From: Thermoleophilia bacterium
GTDB lineage: Bacteria; Actinomycetota; Thermoleophilia; Gaiellales; JAICJC01
NCBI GenBank assembly: GCA_025934255.1
Contig: JAICYJ010000027.1
Location: 1 to 34,949, forward strand
Direction of reading: 5' to 3'
Length of the DNA: 34,949 nucleotides
Shown here piece after piece: positions 19,887 through 28,335 of the stretch; positions within the stretch are counted from its first letter, which is position 1, and each line of letters begins with the position of its first letter. The notes beneath the pieces were generated by a model. That model had not been told where the DNA came from. It did no database searches and saw nothing but the letters and a program-made list of their open reading frames with translations. Position numbers and translations under genes: made by a program.

Positions 19887-20767
19887 GGTGGCGCTTCTTC
19901 GTCTCTGAGGCGATGAACTCGATCCGCGGCAACGTCGCCACCACCGTGGCGGCCAGCGTGACGGTGCTGATCGTGACCTTCCTGCTGGCCGTGTTCGCCT
20001 CGGTCGGGCTGTTCCTCTACGACAAGACCCAGGGCGTGCGCAACGACATCACGGTCAAGGCCTACATGAAGGTCGGCACCGAGACCCAGCCGGGCACGCT
20101 CGACAAGGTGCACAACCAGCTGGTCGCGATCCCGTACGTCAAGTCCGTCACCTACGTGTCGCCGGCGGAAGCGCTGAAGCAGCTCAACAAGGACCTGCAG
20201 AAGGACGCCGGCTCGCTCACGGAGAACCCGTTGCCGCCGGCCTTCTACATGAAGCTGACCAATCCCGACAAGGCGTCGCAGGTCTCCGCCGCCGCCGGCC
20301 AGATCCCCGAGGTGCAGAACTGCGGGTCGGCCCCGTGCGTCACCTACGGCAAGGAGATCGCCGACAAGGTGCTGTCGGTGACCAAGTGGGTGCTGGTGGT
20401 GCTGGGCGCGCTGATGGCACTGCTCGGCATCGCCGCGGTGGTGCTGATCGCCAACACGATCCGGCTCTCGATCTTCTCGCGACGGCGGGAGATCGAGGTG
20501 ATGAAGCTGGTCGGCGCCACCAACTGGTTCGTGCGGGTGCCGTTCGTGCTGGAGGGGATGCTGACCGGGTTCGCCGGTGCCGCCGGCGCGGTCACGCTGC
20601 TCTCGATCGCCTACATCGGCCTGACCAATCTGAACGGCGGGCTCACCGACCCGGCGCGCAGCTTTCCGGCCGGCGTGGTCGGCCTCGGCGCAGCCCTGAT
20701 CGCGTTCGGGATGTTCCTGGGCGCGTTCGGTTCCGGGCTCACGCTACGCAAGTTCCTGAGAATCTAG
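19883..20767 (+). CDS. ftsX: Cell division membrane protein FtsX
   Basis: 294 residues, GTG start overlapping the ftsE stop. Topology as in the family: N-terminal transmembrane helix (about 22-46), a large extracytoplasmic domain (about 47-165, with paired cysteines in QNCGSAPCVTYG), then three more helices (about 170-195, 220-245, 262-288). The conserved cytoplasmic motif IFSRRREIEVMKLVGATNWF between helices 2 and 3 is the FtsX/permease contact site for FtsE. The outer domain recruits a NlpC/P60 or RipC-type hydrolase in Gram-positives. The extracellular Cys pair, likely a disulfide, is not universal and may mark the lineage. Confidence 0.95.
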   Translation: MRWRFFVSEAMNSIRGNVATTVAASVTVLIVTFLLAVFASVGLFLYDKTQGVRNDITVKAYMKVGTETQPGTLDKVHNQLVAIPYVKSVTYVSPAEALKQLNKDLQKDAGSLTENPLPPAFYMKLTNPDKASQVSAAAGQIPEVQNCGSAPCVTYGKEIADKVLSVTKWVLVVLGALMALLGIAAVVLIANTIRLSIFSRRREIEVMKLVGATNWFVRVPFVLEGMLTGFAGAAGAVTLLSIAYIGLTNLNGGLTDPARSFPAGVVGLGAALIAFGMFLGAFGSGLTLRKFLRI

Positions 20768-20783
20768 CGGCCGCGAATCGGGG

Positions 20784-20789
20784 TAGAGT
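20784..20789 (+). promoter_or_regulatory. Putative -10 box TAGAGT of the S41 protease operon
   Basis: TAGAGT ends 11 nt before the ATG at 20801, 17 bp after the ftsX stop. No Shine-Dalgarno is evident, so a near-leaderless transcript is predicted. Confidence 0.5.
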
Positions 20790-20800
20790 ACAAGGTCGTC

Positions 20801-21958
20801 ATGGGGCGTCGCGGACTCATCTGGCTCGTGGCCGTGGTATCGCTTCTGATCGCGTTCTTCGGCAGCTTTGAGCTGCACTCCCGCGGTGTGTCGACCGTGG
20901 GTGGGGACGGCACCGCGCAGGCCGCGACCGTGCGCGACCAGGTGGTGCGGGCGCTGCAGCAGTCCTACTACCTGCCGATCAACAAGGCGGTGCTGCGGGC
21001 GCACGGCCTGCACGGGGTGCTGCGTGCGCTCCACGACCCCTACACCCAGTATCTGTCGCCGCACGCCTACCAGCTGGTCGTGACCGAGGAGCAGTCGCGG
21101 TTCGTGGGCGTGGGCATGGCGTTCACGCACGTCCCGGGTGGCCTGGCGGTGACGGCGACGCTGCCGGGGCTGCCGGCGGCCGCGGCCGGGCTGCGCCGCG
21201 GCGACCTGATCACCCAGATCGGCCTGGAACCGCTCGCTCGGCTCAGCTACCGCAAGGACCTGCGGCTGCTGCGTGGGCCGGCCGGCAGCAGGGTCTCGCT
21301 GGTCGTCCGCCGCCACGACCAGGCCCCGCGCACCCTCACGCTGGAGCGCACGGCTCTCGACCTGCCCAACGTGTTTTCGCGGTCGATCCGCTACCACGGC
21401 CGCCGCTACACCTACCTGCGGCTGCCCGGCTTCGTCGCGGGCGTCGCGCAGCGCATCCGGGAGCTGGCGGAGCGCGCCAGCAGCGAGCACCGGGCCGGCC
21501 TGATCCTCGACCTGCGGGGCAACATGGGCGGGCTGCTGGACGAGGCCGTCAGCGTCGCCGACGTGTTCCAGGACTCGGGCATGGTGGTGGCCACGCACGG
21601 CCTGCACCAGCCGCGGCACGTCTACTCCGCCGACGACCGCGCGGTCGCGCACCTGCCGGTCGCGGTGCTGGTGGACAGCTCGACGGCGAGCGCGGCCGAG
21701 GTGGTCGCGGGAGCGCTGCAGCGGGCTCACCGCGCGGTCGTCGTGGGCACGCGCAGCTTCGGCAAGGGGACGGTGCAGGCGGTGCAGCCGCTGCAGGGCG
21801 GCGGCGCCCTCAAGCTGACGGTGGCGGTGTTCTCGCTGGCCGGCGGTGAGCGCGTCAACCGCCGCGGCATCATTCCGGACGTGCGGGTCGTGAACCGGCC
21901 GTTCACCCGGGTTGACGAGGTGCTGCGCAGGGCGCTCGGCGTGCTCGCCCAGAAGTGA
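20801..21958 (+). CDS. S41 family C-terminal processing peptidase
   Basis: 385 residues. An N-terminal signal anchor (about 5-26, LIWLVAVVSLLIAFFGSFEL) places it outside the membrane. LHDPYTQYLSPHAYQ and the PDZ region (about 95-190, GVGMAF to RRGDLITQIGLEPL) precede the protease core. The Ser/Lys dyad is in VDSSTASAAEVVAGALQ and GTRSFGKGTVQAVQPL. The oxyanion strand reads LDLRGNMGG, where the family usually has NPGG; the Pro to Met change is a small oddity. CtpA-like enzymes trim C-termini of secreted proteins and cell wall hydrolases, consistent with its place after ftsEX. The stop overlaps the RNase gene by four bases. Confidence 0.92.
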   Translation: MGRRGLIWLVAVVSLLIAFFGSFELHSRGVSTVGGDGTAQAATVRDQVVRALQQSYYLPINKAVLRAHGLHGVLRALHDPYTQYLSPHAYQLVVTEEQSRFVGVGMAFTHVPGGLAVTATLPGLPAAAAGLRRGDLITQIGLEPLARLSYRKDLRLLRGPAGSRVSLVVRRHDQAPRTLTLERTALDLPNVFSRSIRYHGRRYTYLRLPGFVAGVAQRIRELAERASSEHRAGLILDLRGNMGGLLDEAVSVADVFQDSGMVVATHGLHQPRHVYSADDRAVAHLPVAVLVDSSTASAAEVVAGALQRAHRAVVVGTRSFGKGTVQAVQPLQGGGALKLTVAVFSLAGGERVNRRGIIPDVRVVNRPFTRVDEVLRRALGVLAQK

Positions 21959-23676
21959 CCGATCACGAGCGGCCGCCACCGGCGGTCTGTGAGGTCGCGC
22001 GGCGCGGCAAGCTGCTGGTGGCGGAGCCCTTCTTCGAGCCGGGCCTGCCGATCACGCTGGGCCGGCGGGGGTCACTGCCGGCGCGGGAGGGCGACCTGGT
22101 GGCCGTCGAGCTCGAGGGCCGCAGGGCACGGCTGCTGGAGGTGCTGGGCCGGAGCGGCGACGTCTCGGCCGTGCTGCGCGGGGTGCTGGTCTCAGAGGGC
22201 GTGGCCGTCCCCTGGCCGCAGCAGGTGGAGGACGAGCTGGCATCGCTGCCCACCGACCCGCTGCCGCCTGACCCGGCCCGCGCCGACCTGCGCGACCGGC
22301 TCACGTTCACGATCGACCCACCGGACGCGCGCGACTTCGACGACGCCATCTCGATCGAGCGGGAGCACGGCGGCCTGCGGATGTTCGTGCACATCGCCGA
22401 CGTGTCGGCATTCGTGGTCGCGGGCGGGCCGATCGACGAGGAGGCGGCCTGGCGCGGCTGCTCCGTGTACCTGCCCGGCCGGGTGGAACCGATGCTGCCG
22501 CACGCGCTCTCCAGCAACGTCTGCAGCCTGCAGCCGGGGGTCGACCGCTACGCGGTCACGATCGAGGTGGCGCCGGACGGTGCGGCGACGGCGTACCGCA
22601 GCACCATCCGCAGCGACCACCGGCTCAGCTACCCGCAGGTGGAGCGGATGCTGGCCGGGCAGGAGTCAACCGTAGACGAGCTGCTGGAGGCGCTGCGGGA
22701 TGCGCGCGACCTGTCCGGCCGCCTGCGCGACGCACGCTTCGCGCGCGGCGCCGCGCGCATCGACTCCCGCGAGGTCGAGTTCACCTTCGCGGACGGCCGG
22801 GTGGTCGACGCGGTCGCCGCCGCCGAGCACGCGGCGCACGCGCTGGTCGAGGAGCTGATGCTGATGGCCAACCAGCGGGTCGCGGAGATGCTGGCCGAGG
22901 CGCGGGTGCCGGCCCTCTACCGCGTGCACGAGGCACCCGACCCGGACGCGGTGGCGCTGCTGTCGGCGCGCCTGACGGAGCTGGAGGTGCCGACACCGGC
23001 GCTACCCGACCTGCACACGCCCGCCCAGGCGGCGGCGCACGCCGCCCGCATCAGCGAGCGCGTCACCCGGTACGTGGCCGGCGCCGGCCGCGGCCGCGTG
23101 GCCTTCCCGACGCTGGTGCTGCGGGCGCTGGAGCGGGCGCGCTACGACCCTCGCAACCTCGGCCACTCGGGCCTCGCCAGCACCGCCTACTGTCACTTCA
23201 CATCGCCCATCCGCCGCTACCCCGACCTGGTGGTGCACCGGGCGCTGCTGGGGCTGATCGGCGCCACCGAGCGCCCTCCGGACGACCCGGAGCTGCTCCA
23301 GCATGAGGGTGTCGTGAGCAGCGAGCGCGAACGCGGGGCTGCGCGGATCGAGCGGCGCGGCGACGACGTCTGCCTGGCCTTCCTGCTCGAGCAGGAGCTC
23401 TATCGCAGGGGCTGGAACGACCCGTTCGAGGGCGAGGTGGTGGGCATGATCGAGGGCGCGCTGTTCGTCCGCTTCGGCGAGGTGTTCGAGGGATTGCTGC
23501 CGGTTCGGCGGCTGGGGCGGGAGCGGTTCGAGATCGACCGGCTGGGAGTCGCGCAGGTGGGACGCACCACCGGCCGCCGTCATCGGCTGGGTGATCCGAT
23601 GGTCGTGCGCGTGCAGTCGATCGACCGTGCCCGCGGCCGCGTGTTGCTCGATCGGATCGATCGGCAGCGCGGCTGA
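21955..23676 (+). CDS. rnr: RNB-domain exoribonuclease (RNase II/R family)
   Basis: 573 residues from a GTG overlapping the S41 stop. The catalytic block IDPPDARDFDDAISIE holds Asp121, Asp127, Asp129 and Asp130, the same 6-2-1 spacing as the magnesium ligands of E. coli RNase II. HFTSPIRRYPDLVVHRALLG is the second RNB signature, with the catalytic Arg. An S1 RNA-binding domain follows (about 495-565, PFEGEVVGMIEGALFVRFGE). The region before the RNB domain is only about 110 residues, so the two cold-shock domains of long RNase R are reduced; it is shorter than E. coli RNase R (over 800). It degrades structured RNA 3' to 5'. In this neighbourhood (smpB, ssrA nearby) a role in trans-translation mRNA decay is plausible. 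Confidence 0.92.
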   Translation: MTDHERPPPAVCEVARRGKLLVAEPFFEPGLPITLGRRGSLPAREGDLVAVELEGRRARLLEVLGRSGDVSAVLRGVLVSEGVAVPWPQQVEDELASLPTDPLPPDPARADLRDRLTFTIDPPDARDFDDAISIEREHGGLRMFVHIADVSAFVVAGGPIDEEAAWRGCSVYLPGRVEPMLPHALSSNVCSLQPGVDRYAVTIEVAPDGAATAYRSTIRSDHRLSYPQVERMLAGQESTVDELLEALRDARDLSGRLRDARFARGAARIDSREVEFTFADGRVVDAVAAAEHAAHALVEELMLMANQRVAEMLAEARVPALYRVHEAPDPDAVALLSARLTELEVPTPALPDLHTPAQAAAHAARISERVTRYVAGAGRGRVAFPTLVLRALERARYDPRNLGHSGLASTAYCHFTSPIRRYPDLVVHRALLGLIGATERPPDDPELLQHEGVVSSERERGAARIERRGDDVCLAFLLEQELYRRGWNDPFEGEVVGMIEGALFVRFGEVFEGLLPVRRLGRERFEIDRLGVAQVGRTTGRRHRLGDPMVVRVQSIDRARGRVLLDRIDRQRG

Positions 23677-23690
23677 GGCAAACTACCCCG

Positions 23691-25418
23691 GTGGCCGGCG
23701 CGCGAAGCATCGAGCGGAAGAGGCCACGGCGAACCTCGCGCCGGCTACTCGTCATCGTCGGTGGGGTGCTGGCCGTGGCCGCGGTCGGCGGTGTCGCGTT
23801 TCTGGCCTTCCACGACGACTCGGTGCCGCTGATCAACTCGGGGCCGAACCCGCGGACGCCGGTGGAGGCGTTCACGGCCGCCTGGGTGGCCGGCGACTAC
23901 CACACGATGTACCGCCAGCTGTCGCCGCGGTCGCGGGCGGCCACCAGCTATCGCGTCTTCCGGCGGGCCTACGCGCAGGCGGCGATCGTGTCGACGCTGA
24001 AGTCGCTGAAGGTGACCGGGCCGGGTGTGATGGCGGCCGGCGTCGACACGGTGCCGATGGCGCTGCGCACCCGCGAGTTCGGGCGGCTGCCCGGCGAGCT
24101 GCAGGTGCCGGTGGTGCTGGCCGGCAGCCGCTACCTGATCAGCTGGGCGCCGGAGCTGGTGTGGCCGGGCCTGCAGCCGGGCGAGCAGCTCGTGAGCAGG
24201 GCCAAGCCGCCCGACCACCGTGGGGCGATCCTGTCCACCAACCGGATGGTGCTGGCACGCGGCCCGGCAAACGATCGCCAGTACCCGCAGGGAGCGCCCT
24301 TCTACACGCTCACCGGGTTCGTGCGGGCGCCGCAGACGGCGGCCCAGCGCAAGCAGCGCGTGGCGCTGGGCTGGCCGGCCAACTCCATGTACGGCCAGGG
24401 CGGGCTCGAGCAGTCGCTGAACCCGGTGCTGGGCGGCGTCCCGTCGATCACGCTGCAGGCGCAGAGCGCCACCGGTACGCGGCTGATCGCCCACCATCCC
24501 GGGCGCCGGCCGCACGACGTGGTGACCACGCTCGACCCCACCCTGCAGACCGATGCGACCGACGCGCTGGCCGGGCGCCTTGGCGGAATCACGATCATGG
24601 ACCCCCGCAACGGTGCGGTGCGGGCCGCGGCCGGGATCGCGATGGACGCCGTGCAGCCCCCCGGCTCGACCTTCAAGATGGTGACCGCGTCGGCCGCGCT
24701 GACGAAGGGCGTGGTCACCCCGGAGAGCAGCTACACCCCGGCCCGCTACGCCCTGGTCGGCGGTTTCAAGCTGATCAACTTCCACCACGAGCTGTGCGGT
24801 GGCACGCTGGTGCAGGCGTTTGCTCAGAGCTGCAACTCGGTGTTCGGTCCGGTCGCCATCGCCACCGGCGGTAAGCAGCTGGCGCGCACCGCGGTGTCGT
24901 TCGGGTTCAACACCCGCTCGCACATGGCCTACCCGCTGGACGAGAGCGTGATGCCGTCGCAGAGCGCGCTCCAGAACCCGGTCAACCTGGGCGTGGCCGG
25001 CATCGGCCAGGGCGGCGTCTCGGCCACGCCGCTGCAGATGGCATCGGTGGGCCAGGTGATCGCCAGCCGGGGAGTGCTGCATCCACCGTGGATCGCGCGC
25101 TCGCCGTCACGCATCCACGACCGCCGCGCCAGCCGCCGGGTCATCACCAAGCACGTCGCCGACGACGTGGCCGAGATGATGCGGGCGGTCGTCGCCTACG
25201 GCACCGGCACGCTCGCATCCAGCTCGATCGCGACGGTCAACGGCAAGACCGGCACGGCGGAGCTCGGCCCCGGAGTCAAGAGCGACGCCTGGTTCGTCGG
25301 CTACGCGCCCGCCGAGGCGCCGCGGGTGGTGGTCTCGGTGCTGATCGTCCACGGTGGCGTGGGCGGCCAGACCGCGGCGCCGATCGCTCGGCAGATGATC
25401 GAGGACGCCCTGCAGTGA
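23691..25418 (+). CDS. Class B penicillin-binding protein with MecA-N-like domain
   Basis: 575 residues. Basic N-terminus, one transmembrane anchor (about 18-41), an NTF2-like MecA_N-type domain (about 52-155, TPVEAFTAAWVAGDYHTMYR), a dimerisation part, then the transpeptidase with all three motifs: S326-T-F-K329 (PPGSTFKM), S380-C-N382, and K519-T-G521 (GKTGTAELG). It cross-links peptidoglycan on the outer face of the membrane. The NTF2-like domain is shared with MecA/PBP2a and with many actinobacterial PBPs (PbpA-type) that are not resistance proteins, so no resistance role is implied. GTG start 14 nt after the RNase stop; no strong ribosome site. The stop overlaps the HAD gene (GTGA). Confidence 0.93.
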   Translation: MAGARSIERKRPRRTSRRLLVIVGGVLAVAAVGGVAFLAFHDDSVPLINSGPNPRTPVEAFTAAWVAGDYHTMYRQLSPRSRAATSYRVFRRAYAQAAIVSTLKSLKVTGPGVMAAGVDTVPMALRTREFGRLPGELQVPVVLAGSRYLISWAPELVWPGLQPGEQLVSRAKPPDHRGAILSTNRMVLARGPANDRQYPQGAPFYTLTGFVRAPQTAAQRKQRVALGWPANSMYGQGGLEQSLNPVLGGVPSITLQAQSATGTRLIAHHPGRRPHDVVTTLDPTLQTDATDALAGRLGGITIMDPRNGAVRAAAGIAMDAVQPPGSTFKMVTASAALTKGVVTPESSYTPARYALVGGFKLINFHHELCGGTLVQAFAQSCNSVFGPVAIATGGKQLARTAVSFGFNTRSHMAYPLDESVMPSQSALQNPVNLGVAGIGQGGVSATPLQMASVGQVIASRGVLHPPWIARSPSRIHDRRASRRVITKHVADDVAEMMRAVVAYGTGTLASSSIATVNGKTGTAELGPGVKSDAWFVGYAPAEAPRVVVSVLIVHGGVGGQTAAPIARQMIEDALQ

Positions 25419-26179
25419 CCGGCGTGCGCGGCATCGTCCTTGACATGGAGGGTGTGCTGCACGTCGACTGGTCGCCGATCCCGGGCTCGGCGGCCGCCGT
25501 CGCCGAGCTGGCGGCCGAGGGCATCGAGGTGGGCGTGCTCACGAACACCACGGGCAAGACGCGGGCGGCGATCGCGGAGCGGCTGGCCGGCATCGGCTAC
25601 GAGCTGCCGGTCGAGCGGATCACGACGGCCGCATCGGCCGCCGCCGAATACCTCCGCTCCCGGCAGGCGGGCAAGCGCGTGTACGCGCTGGTCGAGCGGG
25701 GTGCGGTCGGCGAGCTGGACGGGGTCGAGCTGGTGGATGACCCGGGCAGCGCCGAGGTGGTGCTGCTGGGCGGCCCCGACGAGAGCTGGACGTACCGGCG
25801 GTTGAACGCGGTCTTCAGGACGCTGTTGGGCGGCGTGCCGCTGGTGGCGATGCAGCGGAACCGATGGTGGCCGACCGCCGACGGCCCGGCGCTGGACGCG
25901 GGCATGTTCGTCGTCGGCCTGAGCTATGCGGCGGCGACCGAGCCGGTGGTGGTGGGCAAGCCTTCCACCGAGATCTACCGCAGCGCCTGCCGGCTGCTGG
26001 AGGTCGATCCAGCGGAGGCGATGATGGTGGGCGATGACCCGGAGTCGGACCTTGCGCCGGCCGCCGGGATCGGCATGCGCACCTGCCTGGTGCGCACCGG
26101 CAAGGGCTCGTCGTTCGGCCAGGTCGACGTCGACCTCGATCTGGTCGACCTGGCCGCACTGCCGGCGGCGCTGGGGTGA
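25415..26179 (+). CDS. HAD-superfamily subclass IIA hydrolase (LHPP/HDHD2/NagD-like)
   Basis: 254 residues, GTG start overlapping the PBP stop by four bases. Motif I is VLDMEGVLHVD: nucleophile Asp10 is present, but position +2, normally the acid/base Asp, is Glu12. Motif II is GVLTNTTGKT, a subclass IIA cap follows (about 75-180), motif III Lys is in VVVGKPSTEIY and motif IV is MMVGDDPESDLAPAAG. LHPP and HDHD2 relatives also deviate at position +2, so activity may be retained. The substrate is unknown: a small phosphoester, possibly phospholysine/phosphohistidine or a sugar phosphate. The operon position behind the PBP suggests but does not prove an envelope-related role. Confidence 0.85.
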   Translation: MTGVRGIVLDMEGVLHVDWSPIPGSAAAVAELAAEGIEVGVLTNTTGKTRAAIAERLAGIGYELPVERITTAASAAAEYLRSRQAGKRVYALVERGAVGELDGVELVDDPGSAEVVLLGGPDESWTYRRLNAVFRTLLGGVPLVAMQRNRWWPTADGPALDAGMFVVGLSYAAATEPVVVGKPSTEIYRSACRLLEVDPAEAMMVGDDPESDLAPAAGIGMRTCLVRTGKGSSFGQVDVDLDLVDLAALPAALG

Positions 26180-26211
26180 AGATCAAGGTCGGACGCGAGT
26201 GACCCGCCTGG

Positions 26212-26217
26212 TATCCT
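26212..26217 (+). promoter_or_regulatory. Putative -10 box TATCCT before a 27-codon ORF
   Basis: TATCCT ends 8 nt before the ATG at 26226, the same geometry as the leaderless genes in this window. It lies 33 nt past the HAD stop and marks a new transcription unit leading to the MFS gene. Confidence 0.5.
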
Positions 26218-26225
26218 GCTCGCCG

Positions 26226-26309
26226 ATGCACCACCGCAGCCCCAACGTCGAGTTCGCCACGTCGGTGATCCGCCGGCTGCGCTTCAGCATCTCGCGCGTC
26301 TCGCACTGA
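26226..26309 (+). CDS. Leaderless small ORF (27 residues) upstream of the MFS gene
   Basis: The product reads MHHRSPNVEFATSVIRRLRF followed by SISRVSH and is basic. It starts directly after a -10 box, and its stop lies 87 nt before the MFS start, with a stable hairpin in between (26331-26353). A leader peptide that senses translation (attenuation) is possible; so is a small protein or chance. I do not recognise the family. Arg and Ser codons cluster near the end (RRLRFSISR), but not strongly enough to name a regulated amino acid. Confidence 0.4.
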   Translation: MHHRSPNVEFATSVIRRLRFSISRVSH

Positions 26310-26330
26310 CGGGGCCGGGTCCCAGGGAGT

Positions 26331-26353
26331 GGTGCGCCCAAAATCGGCGTGCC
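26331..26353 (+). other. Hairpin between the small ORF and the MFS gene
   Basis: Arms 26331-26338 and 26346-26353 pair over 8 positions, two of them G-U, around a 7-nt A-rich loop. There is no U-tract after it, so it is not a standard terminator; it could be a regulatory stem linked to the small ORF. Confidence 0.35.
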
Positions 26354-26396
26354 GCTCAGCTGATCAGTCCGGCTTTCCGATCACTCGAGGGGTTCC

Positions 26397-27587
26397 ATGC
26401 ACGCGCGCACGCTGACAATCTTCAGGCTCTACCAGCTCTTCAACGGCATCATCTTCACCGGCCCGGTATGGGCGGTGTACCTGCTCTCGCGAGGGCTGAC
26501 GCTGACTCAGTTCGGCCTGGTCGAGGCTGCGCTGCACGTCGGCATGCTGGTGGCGCAGGTGCCGACCGGCGCGCTGGCCGACGCGCTTGGCCGCCGCCGG
26601 CTGCTGGTCGCCGCCGGCTTCTTCACGGCGGCCGGCGAGCTCGGCTACGTCTACGCGCCCGGGTTCGGGCTGATCTGCCTGGCCGGCGCCATCCACGGCG
26701 TGGCATTCGCGCTGCGTACCGGCGCTGACGAGGCCTACCTGTTCGACGCGCTCGCGCACGACGACGCCCAGGCGCAGTTCCCGCGCATGCTGGGCGGCCT
26801 GTGGGCCGTGTTCCAGTTCGCGAGCGCGATCTCGTTCCTGGCCGGCGGCCTGATCGCGACCTGGTCGCGGCCGGCCGCGTTCTGGCTGACCGCGATCTGC
26901 GCGCTGATCGCGAGCGGCATCGCCAGCCGGTTGCCGGACGATGCCCGCGGCAGCGCCAGCCAGGGCCTGTCGGTCGCGCGCAGCGGGCTGGCGGCGCTTC
27001 GCCGCTCGCCGCGGCTGGCGGTGCTGACGATCGCCTGGAGCATCTACTGGGCGGCCTTCACCAGCGCGTGGTTCTACGCCGCTCCGCTGTTCGCCGAACG
27101 CGGTGCCTCCGATGCCATGCTCGGGTTCGCCCTGGGCGGTGGGATGCTGGTGGGAGCGCTGTTCAGCTGGGTGGGAGGCCGCATGCACGACCGCGCGTCG
27201 CTCACCGCCACCGTCGGCGGGACGTCGCTGGTGGCCGCGGCCGCGCTGGTTCTGGGCCCGGCGCTGCCCGGCCTGGCGCTGCCGGTGCTGATGCTGTTGG
27301 TGGTGGCGGGCCTGCCGGAGCTGGTCTACGTCACGCTCTCGACCTACCTGCAGCACAACACCCGTTCCGAGTTCCGGGCCACGTCGATGTCGATCGCCGA
27401 AGGCTTCTTCTCGATCCAGATGCTGTGGCTGTTCCCGCTGGTCGGCTACCTGATCACCCGCAGCGGCTACGTCACCGGCTACGCCGTCTGCGCCGCCATG
27501 TCTCTGCTGGCGGCGGGCCTGTTCATCGGCTCGCAGCGGCTGGCGGGACTCGATCAGGCGGCCGAGCCGGAGGCGGCGACCGCGTAA
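26397..27587 (+). CDS. Major facilitator superfamily transporter (12-helix type)
   Basis: 396 residues, almost wholly hydrophobic helices. The loop 2-3 motif A is GALADALGRRRLL (about residue 60), diagnostic of MFS. The equivalent loop in the second half is GGRMHDRASL. Inner-membrane secondary carrier; the substrate is not readable, and an efflux role is a common but unproven guess. The ATG at 26397 has GAGGGG four bases upstream. It follows a small leaderless ORF and ends 10 nt before smpB, whose -10 box overlaps its last codon. Confidence 0.88.
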   Translation: MHARTLTIFRLYQLFNGIIFTGPVWAVYLLSRGLTLTQFGLVEAALHVGMLVAQVPTGALADALGRRRLLVAAGFFTAAGELGYVYAPGFGLICLAGAIHGVAFALRTGADEAYLFDALAHDDAQAQFPRMLGGLWAVFQFASAISFLAGGLIATWSRPAAFWLTAICALIASGIASRLPDDARGSASQGLSVARSGLAALRRSPRLAVLTIAWSIYWAAFTSAWFYAAPLFAERGASDAMLGFALGGGMLVGALFSWVGGRMHDRASLTATVGGTSLVAAAALVLGPALPGLALPVLMLLVVAGLPELVYVTLSTYLQHNTRSEFRATSMSIAEGFFSIQMLWLFPLVGYLITRSGYVTGYAVCAAMSLLAAGLFIGSQRLAGLDQAAEPEAATA

Positions 27588-27590
27588 AGT
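27585..27590 (+). promoter_or_regulatory. Putative -10 box TAAAGT of smpB
   Basis: TAAAGT overlaps the MFS stop codon and ends 7 nt before the smpB ATG; a leaderless smpB mRNA is predicted. Confidence 0.55.
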
Positions 27591-27597
27591 CCACCTG

Positions 27598-28065
27598 ATG
27601 TCCGCGCCCGCCCGCAAGATGATCGCCGAGAACCGCAAGGCCCGCCACGATTTCCACATCGTGGAGCGGGTCGAGGCCGGCATCGCGCTGACCGGTACCG
27701 AGGTGAAGTCGCTCCGCGACGGCGGCGGCAACATCCGCGAGAGCTACGCCCAGCTGCGAAACGGCGAGGTGTTCCTGGTCGGAGCGAACATCGCCCCCTA
27801 CCGGCAGGGCAACCTCCAGAACCACGAGCCGGTGCGTGACCGCAAGCTGCTGCTGCACCGCCGCGAGATCCACCAGCTGGGCGTGAAGGTGGCGCAGCGG
27901 GGCATGACGCTGGTGCCGCTGGCGCTGTACCTGACGAACGGCAAGGTCAAGCTCGAGCTGGGCCTGGCGCGGGGCAAGGAGGGCGTGGACAAGCGCCACT
28001 CGATCGCTGAGCGAGACGCCCGACGCCAGATGGAGCGGGCGGTCAAGGAGCACAACCGCCGCTGA
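27598..28065 (+). CDS. smpB: SsrA-binding protein SmpB
   Basis: 155 residues, normal length. Conserved blocks: KMIAENRKARHDFHIVERVE, AGIALTGTEVKSLRDGGGNI, SYAQLRNGEVFLVGANIAPY, and the C-terminal DKRHSIAERDARRQMERAVK tail that inserts in the empty decoding site as a helix. SmpB binds the tRNA-like domain of tmRNA and delivers it with EF-Tu to ribosomes stalled on truncated mRNA. The matching RNA, ssrA, is 3.4 kb downstream on the same strand. The stop abuts the stop of the convergent small gene within a TGATCA palindrome. Confidence 0.97.
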   Translation: MSAPARKMIAENRKARHDFHIVERVEAGIALTGTEVKSLRDGGGNIRESYAQLRNGEVFLVGANIAPYRQGNLQNHEPVRDRKLLLHRREIHQLGVKVAQRGMTLVPLALYLTNGKVKLELGLARGKEGVDKRHSIAERDARRQMERAVKEHNRR

Positions 28066-28329
28066 TCAGTGGACGCGGACTCGCACCGGCCGCGGCCGGT
28101 CGTGAGGGCGCGCCTCCGGGGGGCTGCGGCGATCACGGGCACCGGTCGGGTGCGGCCGCGGGGCCGGCGGGGCCGGCCGGCGCCACCATCCGCCGCCACC
28201 ACCGCCGCCGCCGCCGTCCGACGGGCCGTCATCGGACGATCCGCGATCGGCCAGCTCGACCACGCGGGCCAGCAGCGCCGTCAGCACGCCCGCCACGCCC
28301 AGATCGACCAGGAAGTGCACCAGCGTCAC
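28066..28329 (-). CDS. Small Gly-rich membrane protein, hypothetical
   Basis: 87 residues from GTG 28329. The N-terminal half is a hydrophobic helix (VHFLVDLGVAGVLTALLARV, about 4-24), followed by an acidic stretch, nine consecutive Gly residues, two Trp and a Pro/Arg-rich basic tail. I recognise no family. Support for a real gene: the minus-strand -10 box TAGATT lies 6 nt before the start codon, matching the leaderless pattern here, and the gene fills exactly the gap between the smpB stop and the next divergent promoter. Against it: low complexity and high GC make chance frames common. Confidence 0.5.
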   Translation of the reverse strand: MTLVHFLVDLGVAGVLTALLARVVELADRGSSDDGPSDGGGGGGGGGWWRRPAPPAPRPHPTGARDRRSPPEARPHDRPRPVRVRVH

Positions 28330-28335
28330 AGGCGG

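Noticed and set aside
23691..25418. The MecA_N-type PBP as an antibiotic resistance gene
   Set aside because: NTF2-like MecA_N domains are common in housekeeping actinobacterial PBPs, and the location next to division genes gives no sign of transfer.
28180..28225. CCGCCGCCACC-type repeats as a tandem-repeat locus
   Set aside because: They encode the Gly run of the small minus-strand gene and are short, imperfect codon repeats.
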